A stretch of DNA of 42,958 nt. It comes from Malikia granosa. Lineage in GTDB: Bacteria > Pseudomonadota > Gammaproteobacteria > Burkholderiales > Burkholderiaceae_C. The notes beneath the pieces were generated by a model that made no database searches, was not told the DNA's origin, and saw only the letters and a list, made by a program, of their open reading frames with translations. Shown piece after piece: positions 25,256-33,168 of the stretch (positions are counted from its first letter, which is position 1; every line of letters begins with the position of its first letter). The DNA lies in assembly GCF_002980595.1 (NCBI RefSeq), contig NZ_PVLQ01000004.1:1-42958 (forward strand), written 5' to 3'. The position numbers and the translations under genes were made by a program.

Positions 25256-27157
25256 TCAGGCCGGGAGCTGGGCCGAAGCCTCGGCGCGCACGTCGAGCTC
25301 GACCTTCCAGCGCTCGGCTCCGCCGACCGGCAGCGCCTCGAGCTCGATGGTGCCGGCCTCGGTCACGCGCGCCTGCAGCCGCACCGCGACCACCTCGCCC
25401 GGCGCGCGGCCCTGCGCCGGCAGGTTGACCTCGATCTCCTGCAACTCCTGCAGCTCGTCCGGGCCCCAGAAGTCGAGCAGGGCGCCGACCGGGTCCTGGC
25501 GCCGCACGCTCGAGCCGAAGAAACGGAAGCGCACCGGCTCGCCGACCACCAGGCCGAACTGCTGCTCGGGCAGCGGTGCCTCGGTCCCCTCCTCCATGCC
25601 GAACGGCGCCAGGCACAGCGCCTGCAGCGGCGGCTCGAAGCCGGGAATCGCCGGCATCGACGACTCGACACCGACGTAGTAGGACTGGGCCGTGCCGCCG
25701 CGGATGCGCACGCCGCGGCCGCGCCGCACATAGCCGTAATAGGCCGCGCCGCGCGCGACCGCCAGGTCGAGGTCGGCACCCGGCAGCAGGCGCGCCGGCG
25801 GCGCATCGTCGGCCGCCAGCCAGCTGTTGAGCGTCTCGAGCAGGCGCTCGGCAATCAGCCCCGACTTGAGCACGCCGCCGTTGAACAGCACCGCGGTCGG
25901 ATGCAGGAAGGTCGCCGCATAGGGCTGCGGCACGCCGAAGCCCTCGAGCGACTCGGTCGCGCCGAGCTGGCGGCTCAGGAAGGCCGCCAGGTGGCGCGTG
26001 ACCGCCGCATCCTGCGCATAGGGCAGGCCGAGCTGGGTCAGGCCGGCTCGGGCGCGGCTGATCGGCTGGTCGCTGGCCTGGGCCGGCGGGAAGAAGCCCT
26101 CCAGCAGCAACTTGCTGAGCTCGGCGCGCGTGACCTCGGTGCGGATACTGCCGCCGATCAGCTTGGAGCCGCGACTGGGCACCACCACCGGCACCGATTC
26201 CAGCGTCGCGTCGCCCAGCAGCGCCTCCTTGGCGCCACGGCAGGCATGGGCCAGCGCGCGGGTCTGCCAGGCGTCGAGCCGACTGCCCTGCTGCGCCAGC
26301 TTGGCGGTGACGCCATAGGCCAGCGCCAGGTCCATGTTGTCGCCGCCGAGCAGGATATGCTCGCCGACCGCGACCCGGTGCAGCTCGAGCTCGCCGTCGC
26401 GCTCGAGCACCGCGATCAGCGACAGGTCGGTGGTGCCACCGCCGACGTCGACCACCAGGATCAGGTCGCCGCGCCGCACCGACTGGCGCCAGCCGCCCGC
26501 GCTCTGCTGGATCCAGCTGTAGAGCGCGGCCTGCGGCTCCTCGAGCAGGGTCAGGTTCTGGAAGCCCGCCAGCTGCGCCGCCTCGGCGGTCAGCTCGCGC
26601 GCGACCGGGTCGAACGAGGCCGGAATCGTGACCGTGACCTGCTGCTGCTCGAACGGCGCTTCCGGATGCGTCTGGTTCCAGGCCGCCTTCAGGTGCGACA
26701 GGTAGCGCACCGAGGCCTGCAGCGGCGAAACCCGCTCGACCTCGGCCGGCGCCTCGGCCGGCAGGATGGGCCCGCGCCTATCCACGCCCGGGTGGCACAG
26801 CCAGCTCTTGGCGCTCGCGACCAGGCGGATCGGCGTCGCCGCGCCGCGCGTGCGGGCGAACTCGCCGACCGCGTAGGACTGGCCAGCGGCCCAGGGCAGG
26901 CCGAGGTCGCCCGGTGCCAGCTCGCTCTCGTGCGGCAGATAGAGGAAGGACGGCAGCAGCGGCTTGGCCTCGACCGAGCCGGGGCCGGTCAGCTGCGGGA
27001 TCTGCAGCACGCCCTGTGCCACCTTTTCTCCGTCGCTGGCCTCGGCATCGACCCAGGACAGGGCGCAGTGCGTGGTGCCGAGGTCGATGCCCAGGCTGTA
27101 GCGCGCCGTGACGGCTGGCGAATCGACGGCCGCAGGCTGATTCAAGGTCGGGTTCAC
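25256..27157 (-). CDS. Hsp70-family protein (DnaK-like ATPase)
   Basis: 633 residues, close to DnaK in length but divergent. Phosphate-1 is YSLGIDLGTTHCALSWVD (about 21-38), phosphate-2 LILVVDVGGGTTDLSLIAV (about 227) and the adenosine motif VLFNGGVLKSGLIAERLL. The C-terminal ~150 residues are beta-rich (EPVRFRFFGSSVRRQDPVG; EIEVNLPAQGRAPGEVVAVRL), which fits a reduced substrate-binding beta domain. It begins with GTG at 27157, overlapping the DUF2760 stop by four bases, and ends one base before the next Hsp70 gene, so the three are probably translated together. No J-protein or GrpE partner is nearby. Confidence 0.9.
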   Translation of the reverse strand: MNPTLNQPAAVDSPAVTARYSLGIDLGTTHCALSWVDAEASDGEKVAQGVLQIPQLTGPGSVEAKPLLPSFLYLPHESELAPGDLGLPWAAGQSYAVGEFARTRGAATPIRLVASAKSWLCHPGVDRRGPILPAEAPAEVERVSPLQASVRYLSHLKAAWNQTHPEAPFEQQQVTVTIPASFDPVARELTAEAAQLAGFQNLTLLEEPQAALYSWIQQSAGGWRQSVRRGDLILVVDVGGGTTDLSLIAVLERDGELELHRVAVGEHILLGGDNMDLALAYGVTAKLAQQGSRLDAWQTRALAHACRGAKEALLGDATLESVPVVVPSRGSKLIGGSIRTEVTRAELSKLLLEGFFPPAQASDQPISRARAGLTQLGLPYAQDAAVTRHLAAFLSRQLGATESLEGFGVPQPYAATFLHPTAVLFNGGVLKSGLIAERLLETLNSWLAADDAPPARLLPGADLDLAVARGAAYYGYVRRGRGVRIRGGTAQSYYVGVESSMPAIPGFEPPLQALCLAPFGMEEGTEAPLPEQQFGLVVGEPVRFRFFGSSVRRQDPVGALLDFWGPDELQELQEIEVNLPAQGRAPGEVVAVRLQARVTEAGTIELEALPVGGAERWKVELDVRAEASAQLPA

Positions 27158-27765
27158 AGCTCGACCTCCGCCTGCGCCAGCACGCTCGCGTCATGGCCCT
27201 GGCCCAGCTTGGGCAGGCGGGTCTCGCTCGCGCGCCAGCCGCGATGGCCCAGCGTGCCGGTGAAGGGCGGCTGGCCGACCACGTTGCCGGTGACACGCAC
27301 GGCCGCGGCATCGAAGCCGGGCTGCAGCGTCAGACGGCTGCCCTCGGCCTCGGCGCGCACCGGCTCCAGGGTGAAATGCTCGCGCAGCACCTTGCGGCAG
27401 CCCTCGTGCACGACGCGGGCGGCGGCGCCGATCTCGGCATCGCCATAGGCCTGGACCTCTTCCTGCACGAAATCGATGAAGCGGGCCTCGCGCTGCAGCA
27501 GGCCCAGCAGTTGCAGCGCGGCGGTCTCGGGCGCGAGCTGGGGGGCGGGCGCGGGCGGCGGGGTCACCGGCGCGACAGGTGCAACAAGTGCCACGGGGGC
27601 GACCGGCGCTGCCGGAGCCGCCGCGACCGGGGCCACCGGCGCGGGCCAGCCCTCGCGGCGCAGGCGCTCGACGTCGGCCGCGAAGCCGGGACGCGACAGG
27701 ATGGAGAAGAAGCTGGCCAAGGCCAGCGAAAGGCGGCTCAGCAGATTGGGACTGTGGGTGCTCAT
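27154..27765 (-). CDS. DUF2760 domain protein
   Basis: 203 residues. The N-terminal part (about 1-80) has a short amphipathic segment LLSRLSLALASFFSILSRPGFAADV and then an Ala/Pro/Val-rich linker. The DUF2760 domain fills the rest, with LQLLGLLQREARFIDFVQEE, GAAARVVHEGCRKVLREHF and the end LGHRGWRASETRLPKL. DUF2760 genes are typically found beside Hsp70-family genes; the molecular job is not known. The ATG at 27765 is chosen because upstream sequence is not conserved-looking. It is first of three overlapping genes and divergent from tRNA-fMet across a 280-base gap. Confidence 0.85.
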   Translation of the reverse strand: MSTHSPNLLSRLSLALASFFSILSRPGFAADVERLRREGWPAPVAPVAAAPAAPVAPVALVAPVAPVTPPPAPAPQLAPETAALQLLGLLQREARFIDFVQEEVQAYGDAEIGAAARVVHEGCRKVLREHFTLEPVRAEAEGSRLTLQPGFDAAAVRVTGNVVGQPPFTGTLGHRGWRASETRLPKLGQGHDASVLAQAEVEL

Positions 27766-28005
27766 GAGAGGATGAATCTGGTTCGAGGAAGCGGAGCCTG
27801 TCCGCCAGGACGGCTCCTGGGCCGTGACCTGTCTGGTGCAGGTCCTCTGGCGCTGGATGGCTGCGATATTACTAAATGGTGACTGGCACGCCGCCCGGCC
27901 GCGGCGCGGCGGGCCACAGCGATGGCGGAAACGGATCAAATCAGGCCCGAAGCACGGCCCACTCATTGATTAACGCCGGAACGTGAAACATTTTTGACCC
28001 AGGCC

Positions 28006-28034
28006 TGGGCAGCAGATCCGATCTCAGGCATAAT
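28006..28034 (+). promoter_or_regulatory. Likely promoter of tRNA-fMet
   Basis: TGGGCA (28006-28011) and CATAAT (28029-28034) are 17 bases apart, and the tRNA begins 12 bases after the -10. The spacer contains an agatc-c-gatct palindrome (28014-28024) of unknown meaning. The rest of the 280-base gap back to 27766 shows no further gene; it must also hold the promoter of the DUF2760 operon, which I could not place. Confidence 0.5.
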
Positions 28035-28045
28035 AGCTCTTCTGA

Positions 28046-28122
<77 letters not shown>

Positions 28123-28132
28123 AATACCTGAA

Positions 28133-28170
28133 CGCCCAGCAGTTTCGACTGCTGGGCGTTTTTGCTTTTT
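28133..28170 (+). terminator. Rho-independent terminator after tRNA-fMet
   Basis: An 11-bp perfect stem (cgcccagcagt / actgctgggcg) with a TTCG tetraloop is followed by TTTTTGCTTTTT. This is the strongest terminator in the window and separates the tRNA from the lipid transporter operon that starts 28 bases later. Confidence 0.92.
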
Positions 28171-28197
28171 GTCGCCCCGGCCGGCTATAGTCGGCCC

Positions 28198-29346
28198 ATG
28201 TCCCCCGATCCCCGCCCAGGGCAGTTCCAGTTCACCCCGATGGCGGGCGCAGCCTGCCTGCGGCTGAGCGGCGACTGGACCCTGGCCCACCATGGCGCGC
28301 TGGCGCGGCAATTGCAGTCCCTGCAGGCACCGCTGCCCGGCGATTGCCGGCTCGACTGCAGCGCGCTGGGCGCGCTCGACACCGCGGGTGCCAGCCTGCT
28401 GCACCAGCTGCTCGGCAGCGAACGGCTGCAGCAACTGGCCGATGACTCCAGCGCGCTCGCGCCCGAGCGGCGCGCCCTGCTCGCCGCGGTCGTGCACGCC
28501 ATGCAGCAGGCTCAAGCCCCGGCAGCGGCGGCTCCCACCGGCAGCGCGCTCGGCGACCTGCTCGAGCAGGCCGGTCGCGCGATGCAGGGCCTGTGGCGCC
28601 ATGGCGTGGGCCTGTCGGGCTTCATCGGCCTCACGCTCGAGACCGGCTTGCGCCTGCTGCCGCGCCCGCGGCGCTGGCGCCTGACCGCCTTCGCGGCCCA
28701 GCTCGAGAGCACCGGGCTCGACGCGGTGCCGATCGTGGCGCTGCTGACCTTCCTGGTCGGCGCGGTGGTCGCCTTCCTGGGCGCCACCGTGCTGTCGACC
28801 TTCGGCGCCAGCCTCTACACGGTGCACCTGGTCGCGTTTTCCTTCCTGCGCGAGCTCGGCGTGCTGCTGGCCGCGATCCTGGTCGCGGGCCGCACCGCCA
28901 GCGCCTTCGCGGCCCAGATCGGCTCGATGCGCGCCGACGAGGAAATCGACGCGCTGCGCGTGATGGGGCTCGACCCGGTCGAGCTGCTGGTGCTGCCGCG
29001 CGTGCTCGCGCTGCTGGTCGCGCTGCCCATCCTGGGGCTGGTCGCGGTCGTCTCGGGCATCACCGGCGGCATGCTGGTCTGCGCGCTGCAGCTCGACATC
29101 TCGCCAGCGATGTTCCTGTCGGTGCTGGAGCACCAGATCGGCCTGCGCCACTTCGTCATCGGCCTGAGCAAGGCGCCGCTGTTCGCCTTCCTGATCGCCG
29201 TCATCGGCTGCCTCGAGGGCTTCAAGGTCGCGGGCAGCGCGCAATCGGTCGGCGAGCACACCACCTCGGCCGTGGTGCAGTCGATCTTCGTCGTGATCCT
29301 GGTCGATGCGGTCGCCGCGCTGTTCTTCATGGAGATGGGCTGGTGA
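28198..29346 (+). CDS. MlaE-family lipid ABC transporter permease with N-terminal STAS domain
   Basis: Inner-membrane permease of an MCE transporter that moves phospholipid between membranes. It has 382 residues. Residues ~8-100 form a STAS-like domain (LRLSGDWTLAHHGALARQL; CSALGALDTAGASLLHQLL), a role filled by separate MlaB in E. coli. The permease part has the family signature RTASAFAAQIGSMRADEEID and ALRVMGLDPVELLVLPR. The ATG at 28198 lies only six bases after a possible -10 (TATAGT, 28186-28191), so the message may be leaderless. The next gene overlaps by four bases. Confidence 0.9.
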   Translation: MSPDPRPGQFQFTPMAGAACLRLSGDWTLAHHGALARQLQSLQAPLPGDCRLDCSALGALDTAGASLLHQLLGSERLQQLADDSSALAPERRALLAAVVHAMQQAQAPAAAAPTGSALGDLLEQAGRAMQGLWRHGVGLSGFIGLTLETGLRLLPRPRRWRLTAFAAQLESTGLDAVPIVALLTFLVGAVVAFLGATVLSTFGASLYTVHLVAFSFLRELGVLLAAILVAGRTASAFAAQIGSMRADEEIDALRVMGLDPVELLVLPRVLALLVALPILGLVAVVSGITGGMLVCALQLDISPAMFLSVLEHQIGLRHFVIGLSKAPLFAFLIAVIGCLEGFKVAGSAQSVGEHTTSAVVQSIFVVILVDAVAALFFMEMGW

Positions 29347-30128
29347 GCGCCGTGATCGAGGTGCGCGGCCTGCGCAACCAGTTCGGCCGCCAGGTCGTGC
29401 ACGAGGCACTGGAGCTCAATCTGCTGCAGGGCGAGATCCTGGGCGTGGTCGGCGGCTCCGGGACCGGCAAGTCGGTGCTGCTGCGCACCCTGGTCGGGCT
29501 GAACCGGCCCCAGGCCGGCAGCGTGCGCCTGTTCGGCCAGGACCTGCTGGCGCTGCCGAGCGGGCCGCGCCAGGCACTGGCGCGGCGCCTGGGCGTGCTG
29601 TTCCAGCAAGGCGCGCTGTTCTCCTCGCTGACCGTGAGCGAGAACATCGAGCTGCCCCTGATCGAGCATGCCGGCCTGTCGCGCCCGGATGCGCGCCGGC
29701 TGGCAGCGCTCAAGATCGCGCTCGCCGGCCTGCCGGCCGCTGCCGGCGCCAAGTACCCGTCCCAGCTCTCGGGCGGCATGGTCAAGCGCGCGGCCTTGGC
29801 GCGTGCGCTCGCGCTCGACCCCGCCATCCTGCTGCTCGACGAGCCCACCGCCGGGCTCGATCCGATCAGCGCGGCGGCCTTCGACCAGCTGCTGCTGACG
29901 CTGCGCGACGCGCTCGGGCTCACCGTCTTCATGGTCACGCACGACCTCGACACCCTGCACGCGATCAGCGACCGGATCGCGGTGCTGGCCGGCGGGCGCG
30001 TGCTGGTCAGCGGCCAGCTGGCCGAGGTCGTCGCGACCGACGACCCCTGGATACGCGACTACTTCCAAGGCCCGCGCGGCCGCGCGGCCGCCGGCGCCCA
30101 ACCCTCCACGCGGACCCCACAGCCCTGA
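29343..30128 (+). CDS. MlaF-family lipid ABC transporter ATP-binding protein
   Basis: ATPase of the MCE transporter, 261 residues. It has Walker A GGSGTGKSVLLRTLVG (about 38-53), Q-loop VLFQQGALFSSLTV, signature QLSGGMVKRAALARAL, Walker B AILLLDEPTAGLDPIS and switch His in MVTHDLDTL. The start is GTG at 29343, overlapping the permease stop as GTGA. Family enzymes drive lipid movement through the MlaE-like permease. Confidence 0.94.
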   Translation: MSAVIEVRGLRNQFGRQVVHEALELNLLQGEILGVVGGSGTGKSVLLRTLVGLNRPQAGSVRLFGQDLLALPSGPRQALARRLGVLFQQGALFSSLTVSENIELPLIEHAGLSRPDARRLAALKIALAGLPAAAGAKYPSQLSGGMVKRAALARALALDPAILLLDEPTAGLDPISAAAFDQLLLTLRDALGLTVFMVTHDLDTLHAISDRIAVLAGGRVLVSGQLAEVVATDDPWIRDYFQGPRGRAAAGAQPSTRTPQP

Positions 30129-30133
30129 ATGCC

Positions 30134-31075
30134 ATGGAAACCCGAGCCCACCATATCCTGATCGGCCTGTTCACGCTGCTGGCCGCCGCCGCCCTGCTGG
30201 CGATCGCGCTCTGGCTCGGCAAGTCCGGCAGCGAGAACGCGAGCGACCGCTACGACATCGTGTTCGAGGAGGCGGTCTCCGGCCTGTCGCGCGGCAGCAA
30301 GGTCGAGTTCAACGGCATCCGCATCGGCGAGGTCTCCGAGCTGCGGCTCGACCCGCAGGACCCGCAGCGCGTCTATGCCCGCGTCAGCGTCGAGCACAGC
30401 GCCCCGATCCGCAGCGACACCCGCGCCCGGCTGGTGCTCGCCGGCGTGACCGGTACCTCCTTCATCCGCCTGAGCAGCGGCAGCGATCCGGCCAGCCGGC
30501 CGCTGCAGCCGCAGGGCGCCCAGGTGCCCGTCATCGTCGCCACGCCGTCGCCGATCAGCAAGCTGCTGGACCAGGGCGAGGACGCCGCGCTCAACGTCAA
30601 CGAGCTGCTGGTGCAGGCCCGCGCCATCGTCTCGGCGGAGAACGCCGAGAGCCTGCGGCTGACCTTGAAGCATGTCGAGCAGGCCAGCGCCACCGTGGCC
30701 GAGCAGCGCGAGGAGCTGGCACGCGCCATGCGCGCCCTGGCCCAGGCCAGCGAGCGCGCCAATGCCGCGCTCGAGCAGGCGACCCGGCTGCTGGCGACCA
30801 GCAACCGGCTGCTCGACGAGCAAGGCAGCCAGACCCTGCAGGGCGCGCAGCGCTCGCTGGCGGCGGTCGAGCAGACCATGACGACGGTCAGGCAGCTGGT
30901 CGCCGACAACCGCGGCGCACTGGAGAGCGGCGCGCGCGGACTCGGCGAGATCGGCCCGGCGCTGGCCGAACTGCGCGCCACCCTGGCCTCGCTGCGCCAG
31001 GTCAGCCGCCAACTCGAAGACAGGCCGGCCGATTTCCTGCTGGGCCTGGAGCCGATCAAGGAGTTCCAGCCGTGA
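30134..31075 (+). CDS. MlaD-family MCE protein
   Basis: Substrate-binding component, 313 residues, anchored by one N-terminal helix (about 9-29, ILIGLFTLLAAAALLAIALW). A single MCE domain follows (YDIVFEEAVSGLSRGSKVEF, NGIRIGEVSELRLDPQ, ARLVLAGVTGTSFIRLS). The C-terminal ~170 residues are a long, Ala/Gln-rich coiled coil, as in PqiB/Mce-type proteins that bridge the periplasm. It starts five bases after the ATPase stop and ends overlapping the lipoprotein gene. Confidence 0.93.
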   Translation: METRAHHILIGLFTLLAAAALLAIALWLGKSGSENASDRYDIVFEEAVSGLSRGSKVEFNGIRIGEVSELRLDPQDPQRVYARVSVEHSAPIRSDTRARLVLAGVTGTSFIRLSSGSDPASRPLQPQGAQVPVIVATPSPISKLLDQGEDAALNVNELLVQARAIVSAENAESLRLTLKHVEQASATVAEQREELARAMRALAQASERANAALEQATRLLATSNRLLDEQGSQTLQGAQRSLAAVEQTMTTVRQLVADNRGALESGARGLGEIGPALAELRATLASLRQVSRQLEDRPADFLLGLEPIKEFQP

Positions 31076-31758
31076 TGCCGAACCGAATCCCCCCCGTGAA
31101 TGCCAGCCAGGGCCCGTCGCGCGCGTCAAGGCGCAAGCTCCTGCGCTGGGGCCTGATGGCGCCGCTGCTGGCCGGACTGCTGGTGGGCTGCTCGGTGCTG
31201 CCGAAGTCGGCACCGGTCGAGCTCTACCAGCTGCCTTCGGCCCTGCCGCAGCCGGCGGTCGGCACGGGCGGCAGCGCGCAGCGGCCGGAATCGCTGCGCG
31301 TGACCCGGCCGGCCGCCGGCACCCTGCTGGCCGGCCAGCGCATCATCGTGCTGCCCGCCGGCGACCAGGTCAGCCACTACAAGGGCGCGCAGTGGAGCGA
31401 GCCGGCCCCGCTGCTGCTGCGCAACCGCCTGCTCGACGCGCTGCGCAGCGACGGGCGCATCGCGCAGCTCAGCAGCGACGACCGCATGCTGCAAGCCGAC
31501 TTCGAGCTCGACGGTGAACTACGCGCCTTCCAGAGCGTCTACCGGGACGGCTCGCCCCAGGTGCTGCTGCGACTCGACCTCAGGCTGGTGCGCCCGGCCA
31601 CGCAGCGCATCGTCGCCAGCCGCCGCTTCGAGCAGCTGCAGCCGGCCGCGGACAGTGCGCTGCCGGCTGTGGTCAGCGCCTTCGGCCAGGCCAGCGACCG
31701 GCTCGCGCTGCAGGTGGCCGACTGGAGCGTCGAGCAGATCGCCCAGGCGGCGCGCTGA
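31072..31758 (+). CDS. ABC-type transport auxiliary lipoprotein (PqiC-like)
   Basis: Outer-membrane-type lipoprotein partner of the MCE system, 228 residues. An N-terminal basic region and hydrophobic helix end in the lipobox LLVGC. The ABC_trans_aux features follow (APVELYQLPSALP; RIIVLPAGDQVSHYKGAQWSEP; LLLRNRLLDALRSDGRIAQL). AAGGAG stands eight bases before GTG 31072 and eleven before ATG 31075; either may start. Last gene of the four-gene operon. There is no mlaC-type periplasmic carrier or VacJ gene in the window. Confidence 0.88.
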   Translation: MMPNRIPPVNASQGPSRASRRKLLRWGLMAPLLAGLLVGCSVLPKSAPVELYQLPSALPQPAVGTGGSAQRPESLRVTRPAAGTLLAGQRIIVLPAGDQVSHYKGAQWSEPAPLLLRNRLLDALRSDGRIAQLSSDDRMLQADFELDGELRAFQSVYRDGSPQVLLRLDLRLVRPATQRIVASRRFEQLQPAADSALPAVVSAFGQASDRLALQVADWSVEQIAQAAR

Positions 31759-31824
31759 AGCCCCCGGCCCTTGGCGGCCCCGGCCGGCGGGCAGAAAATA
31801 AATCGCCAGCGATGCAGAAAACGC

Positions 31825-31853
31825 GTGCCAAAACCGGGCAGTCCCCTTAGAAT
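31825..31853 (+). promoter_or_regulatory. Promoter of the phasin gene
   Basis: GTGCCA (31825-31830) and TAGAAT (31848-31853) are separated by 17 bases. Transcription would begin near 31860, exactly where the palindromic operator starts. Confidence 0.6.
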
Positions 31854-31859
31854 CGCGTC

Positions 31860-31876
31860 ATGTTGCAGTGCAACAT
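31860..31876. promoter_or_regulatory. 17-bp palindrome upstream of phasin, candidate PhaR operator
   Basis: A perfect inverted repeat with 8-bp arms around one base (atgttgca-g-tgcaacat), placed at the predicted transcription start of the phasin gene. PhaR repressors of PHA granule genes bind TGC-rich palindromes near phasin promoters in related bacteria. That this one is bound by PhaR is inference. Confidence 0.6.
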
Positions 31877-31922
31877 AAATAATCCTACCGCCCTTCTACT
31901 ACCGCTACCAAAGGCCAGAGCC

Positions 31923-32456
31923 ATGCTGAACACCGAACAATTCTTCACCACCTGCAAGACCAACATCGAGCAGCTGCTCGCCAGCAACCCGGCCGCTCCC
32001 GAGAGCGTCAAGAAGCTGGTCGAACTCAACCTGCAGACCGCCGAGGCCGCCGTCGAGGACGCCAGCAAGCTGGCACAGGCCCTGAGCGGTGCCAAGAACC
32101 CGCAGGAACTGATGGAGCTGCAGACCTCGATGCTGAAGTCGGTCACCGAGCGCACCGTGTCCTACAGCCAGAAGCTGGTCGAGATCGTCTCGAGCACCGC
32201 TGCCGACGCCAACCTCGGCAAGTTCGCCCAGGGCTTCGGCGCTGCCGGCCAGCAGCCCTTCATGGCTGCCTTCGAGAACATGACCAAGTCGGCACCGGCC
32301 GGCACCGAGCCGATGGTCGCCGCCATGAAGAACGCCATGTCCGCCGCCAGCAGCGCGATGGAGAGCATGCAGAAGGCCGTGACCCAGGCCAGCTCGCAAG
32401 CCCAGGCCAGCTTCAACGCCATGACCGGCGCCGCCAAGGGCAACAAGAACGCCTGA
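31923..32456 (+). CDS. phaP: Phasin (PHA granule-associated protein)
   Basis: Coats polyhydroxyalkanoate granules. It has 177 residues, strongly helical, rich in Ala, Lys, Glu and Met, with no membrane helix. It begins MLNTEQFFTTCKTNIEQLL, and the phasin-type pattern continues with FVELNLQTAEA-like (VELNLQTAEAAVEDASKLAQ), LMELQTSMLKSVTERTVSYS and AFENMTKSAPAGTEPMVAAM. The start at 31923 is chosen over 31860, which lies inside the palindrome and codes unrelated residues. It sits alone between the lipid transporter operon and a cytochrome gene and has its own promoter and terminator. Confidence 0.9.
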   Translation: MLNTEQFFTTCKTNIEQLLASNPAAPESVKKLVELNLQTAEAAVEDASKLAQALSGAKNPQELMELQTSMLKSVTERTVSYSQKLVEIVSSTAADANLGKFAQGFGAAGQQPFMAAFENMTKSAPAGTEPMVAAMKNAMSAASSAMESMQKAVTQASSQAQASFNAMTGAAKGNKNA

Positions 32457-32512
32457 TCGGCCAGCGCAGCCGACCTGCCCGCCGATGGCAGGCAGGTCCC
32501 GCGCGCCAGACA

Positions 32513-32544
32513 CCCCGCCCAGCAGGCCTGGCGCGGGGTTTTTT
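32513..32544 (+). terminator. Rho-independent terminator after phasin
   Basis: Stem ccccgc / gcgggg, extended inside by ccag / ctgg with a one-base bulge, followed by TTTTTT. A further GACCTGCC / GGCAGGTC hairpin lies just upstream (about 32472-32498). Confidence 0.85.
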
Positions 32545-32658
32545 ATTGGCTGACGGGCCGGGAGGCCAGCCTTTCAGCCAGCAGCACCCTTGTTACCGGG
32601 CTGTGACGGGGGCAGAATAGACTGGATCTATCACAGCATGCCTCGGGCAAGGAGCAGG

Positions 32659-33144
32659 ATGAACAAGCAGACAGGGAGATGGCGCTGGCGCGCCGCGGCA
32701 TTGACGGGAGCCGTGAGCGCGGCGCTGCTGCTGGGCGGCTGTGCCGTTGAATTCGGCAACTCCAAGCCCGCGCGCGCGGTCGCCCGCTGGTTGCAGCCGA
32801 CCGGATCGGTCTACAGCGGCTGGCGGGTCTACCAGAGCCGCTGCGCGAGCTGCCATGGCTCGGCCGCCACCGGCACCGCGCAGGGCCCGGACCTCATGCC
32901 GTTGATGCGCAGCATGGGGCCGCGCCGCTTCGTCGGGCTGGTGCTGCAGCGCTACGACTGGACCCGCCCTGCCGACCAGAGCCGCGAGAGCTGGATCGAC
33001 CAGGCGGTGCAACGCCGCGAGCCCCCGGTCGCGATGCCGGCCTGGCAGGAGGAGCCGGCCGTCAATGCCCACATCATGGACCTCTACGCCTATCTGTCGG
33101 CGCGCGCCGACGGCAGGCAGGGCGGCGACCGGCCGACGCCCTGA
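32659..33144 (+). CDS. Cytochrome c lipoprotein, single haem
   Basis: Exported electron-transfer protein of 161 residues. The signal peptide ends in a lipobox, LLGGC (Cys28), so it is probably lipid-anchored. One haem motif CASCH (62-66) and a likely axial Met in VAMPAWQ (Met126) mark a class I cytochrome c fold. AAGGAG lies seven bases before the ATG at 32659; the earlier in-frame ATG at 32638 lacks this. It converges on the Rrf2 regulator gene with 24 bases between. Redox partner unknown. Confidence 0.88.
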   Translation: MNKQTGRWRWRAAALTGAVSAALLLGGCAVEFGNSKPARAVARWLQPTGSVYSGWRVYQSRCASCHGSAATGTAQGPDLMPLMRSMGPRRFVGLVLQRYDWTRPADQSRESWIDQAVQRREPPVAMPAWQEEPAVNAHIMDLYAYLSARADGRQGGDRPTP

Positions 33145-33168
33145 AACTTCTCCCTGCCTGGCCGGAAT

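Noticed and set aside
22408-25428. Open frame of 1006 codons opposite the Hsp70-like gene
   Set aside because: Low-complexity Arg/Gln/Ala translation, no motif, fully antisense to a gene with Hsp70 ATPase motifs.
27881-27900. Heat-shock (RpoH) promoter for the DUF2760-Hsp70 operon
   Set aside because: A CACCATTTA-like -10 can be found on the minus strand, but no CTTGAA-type -35 stands at the right distance.
28014-28024. agatc-c-gatct palindrome before tRNA-fMet
   Set aside because: Short, between -35 and -10, and not repeated nearby; most likely chance.
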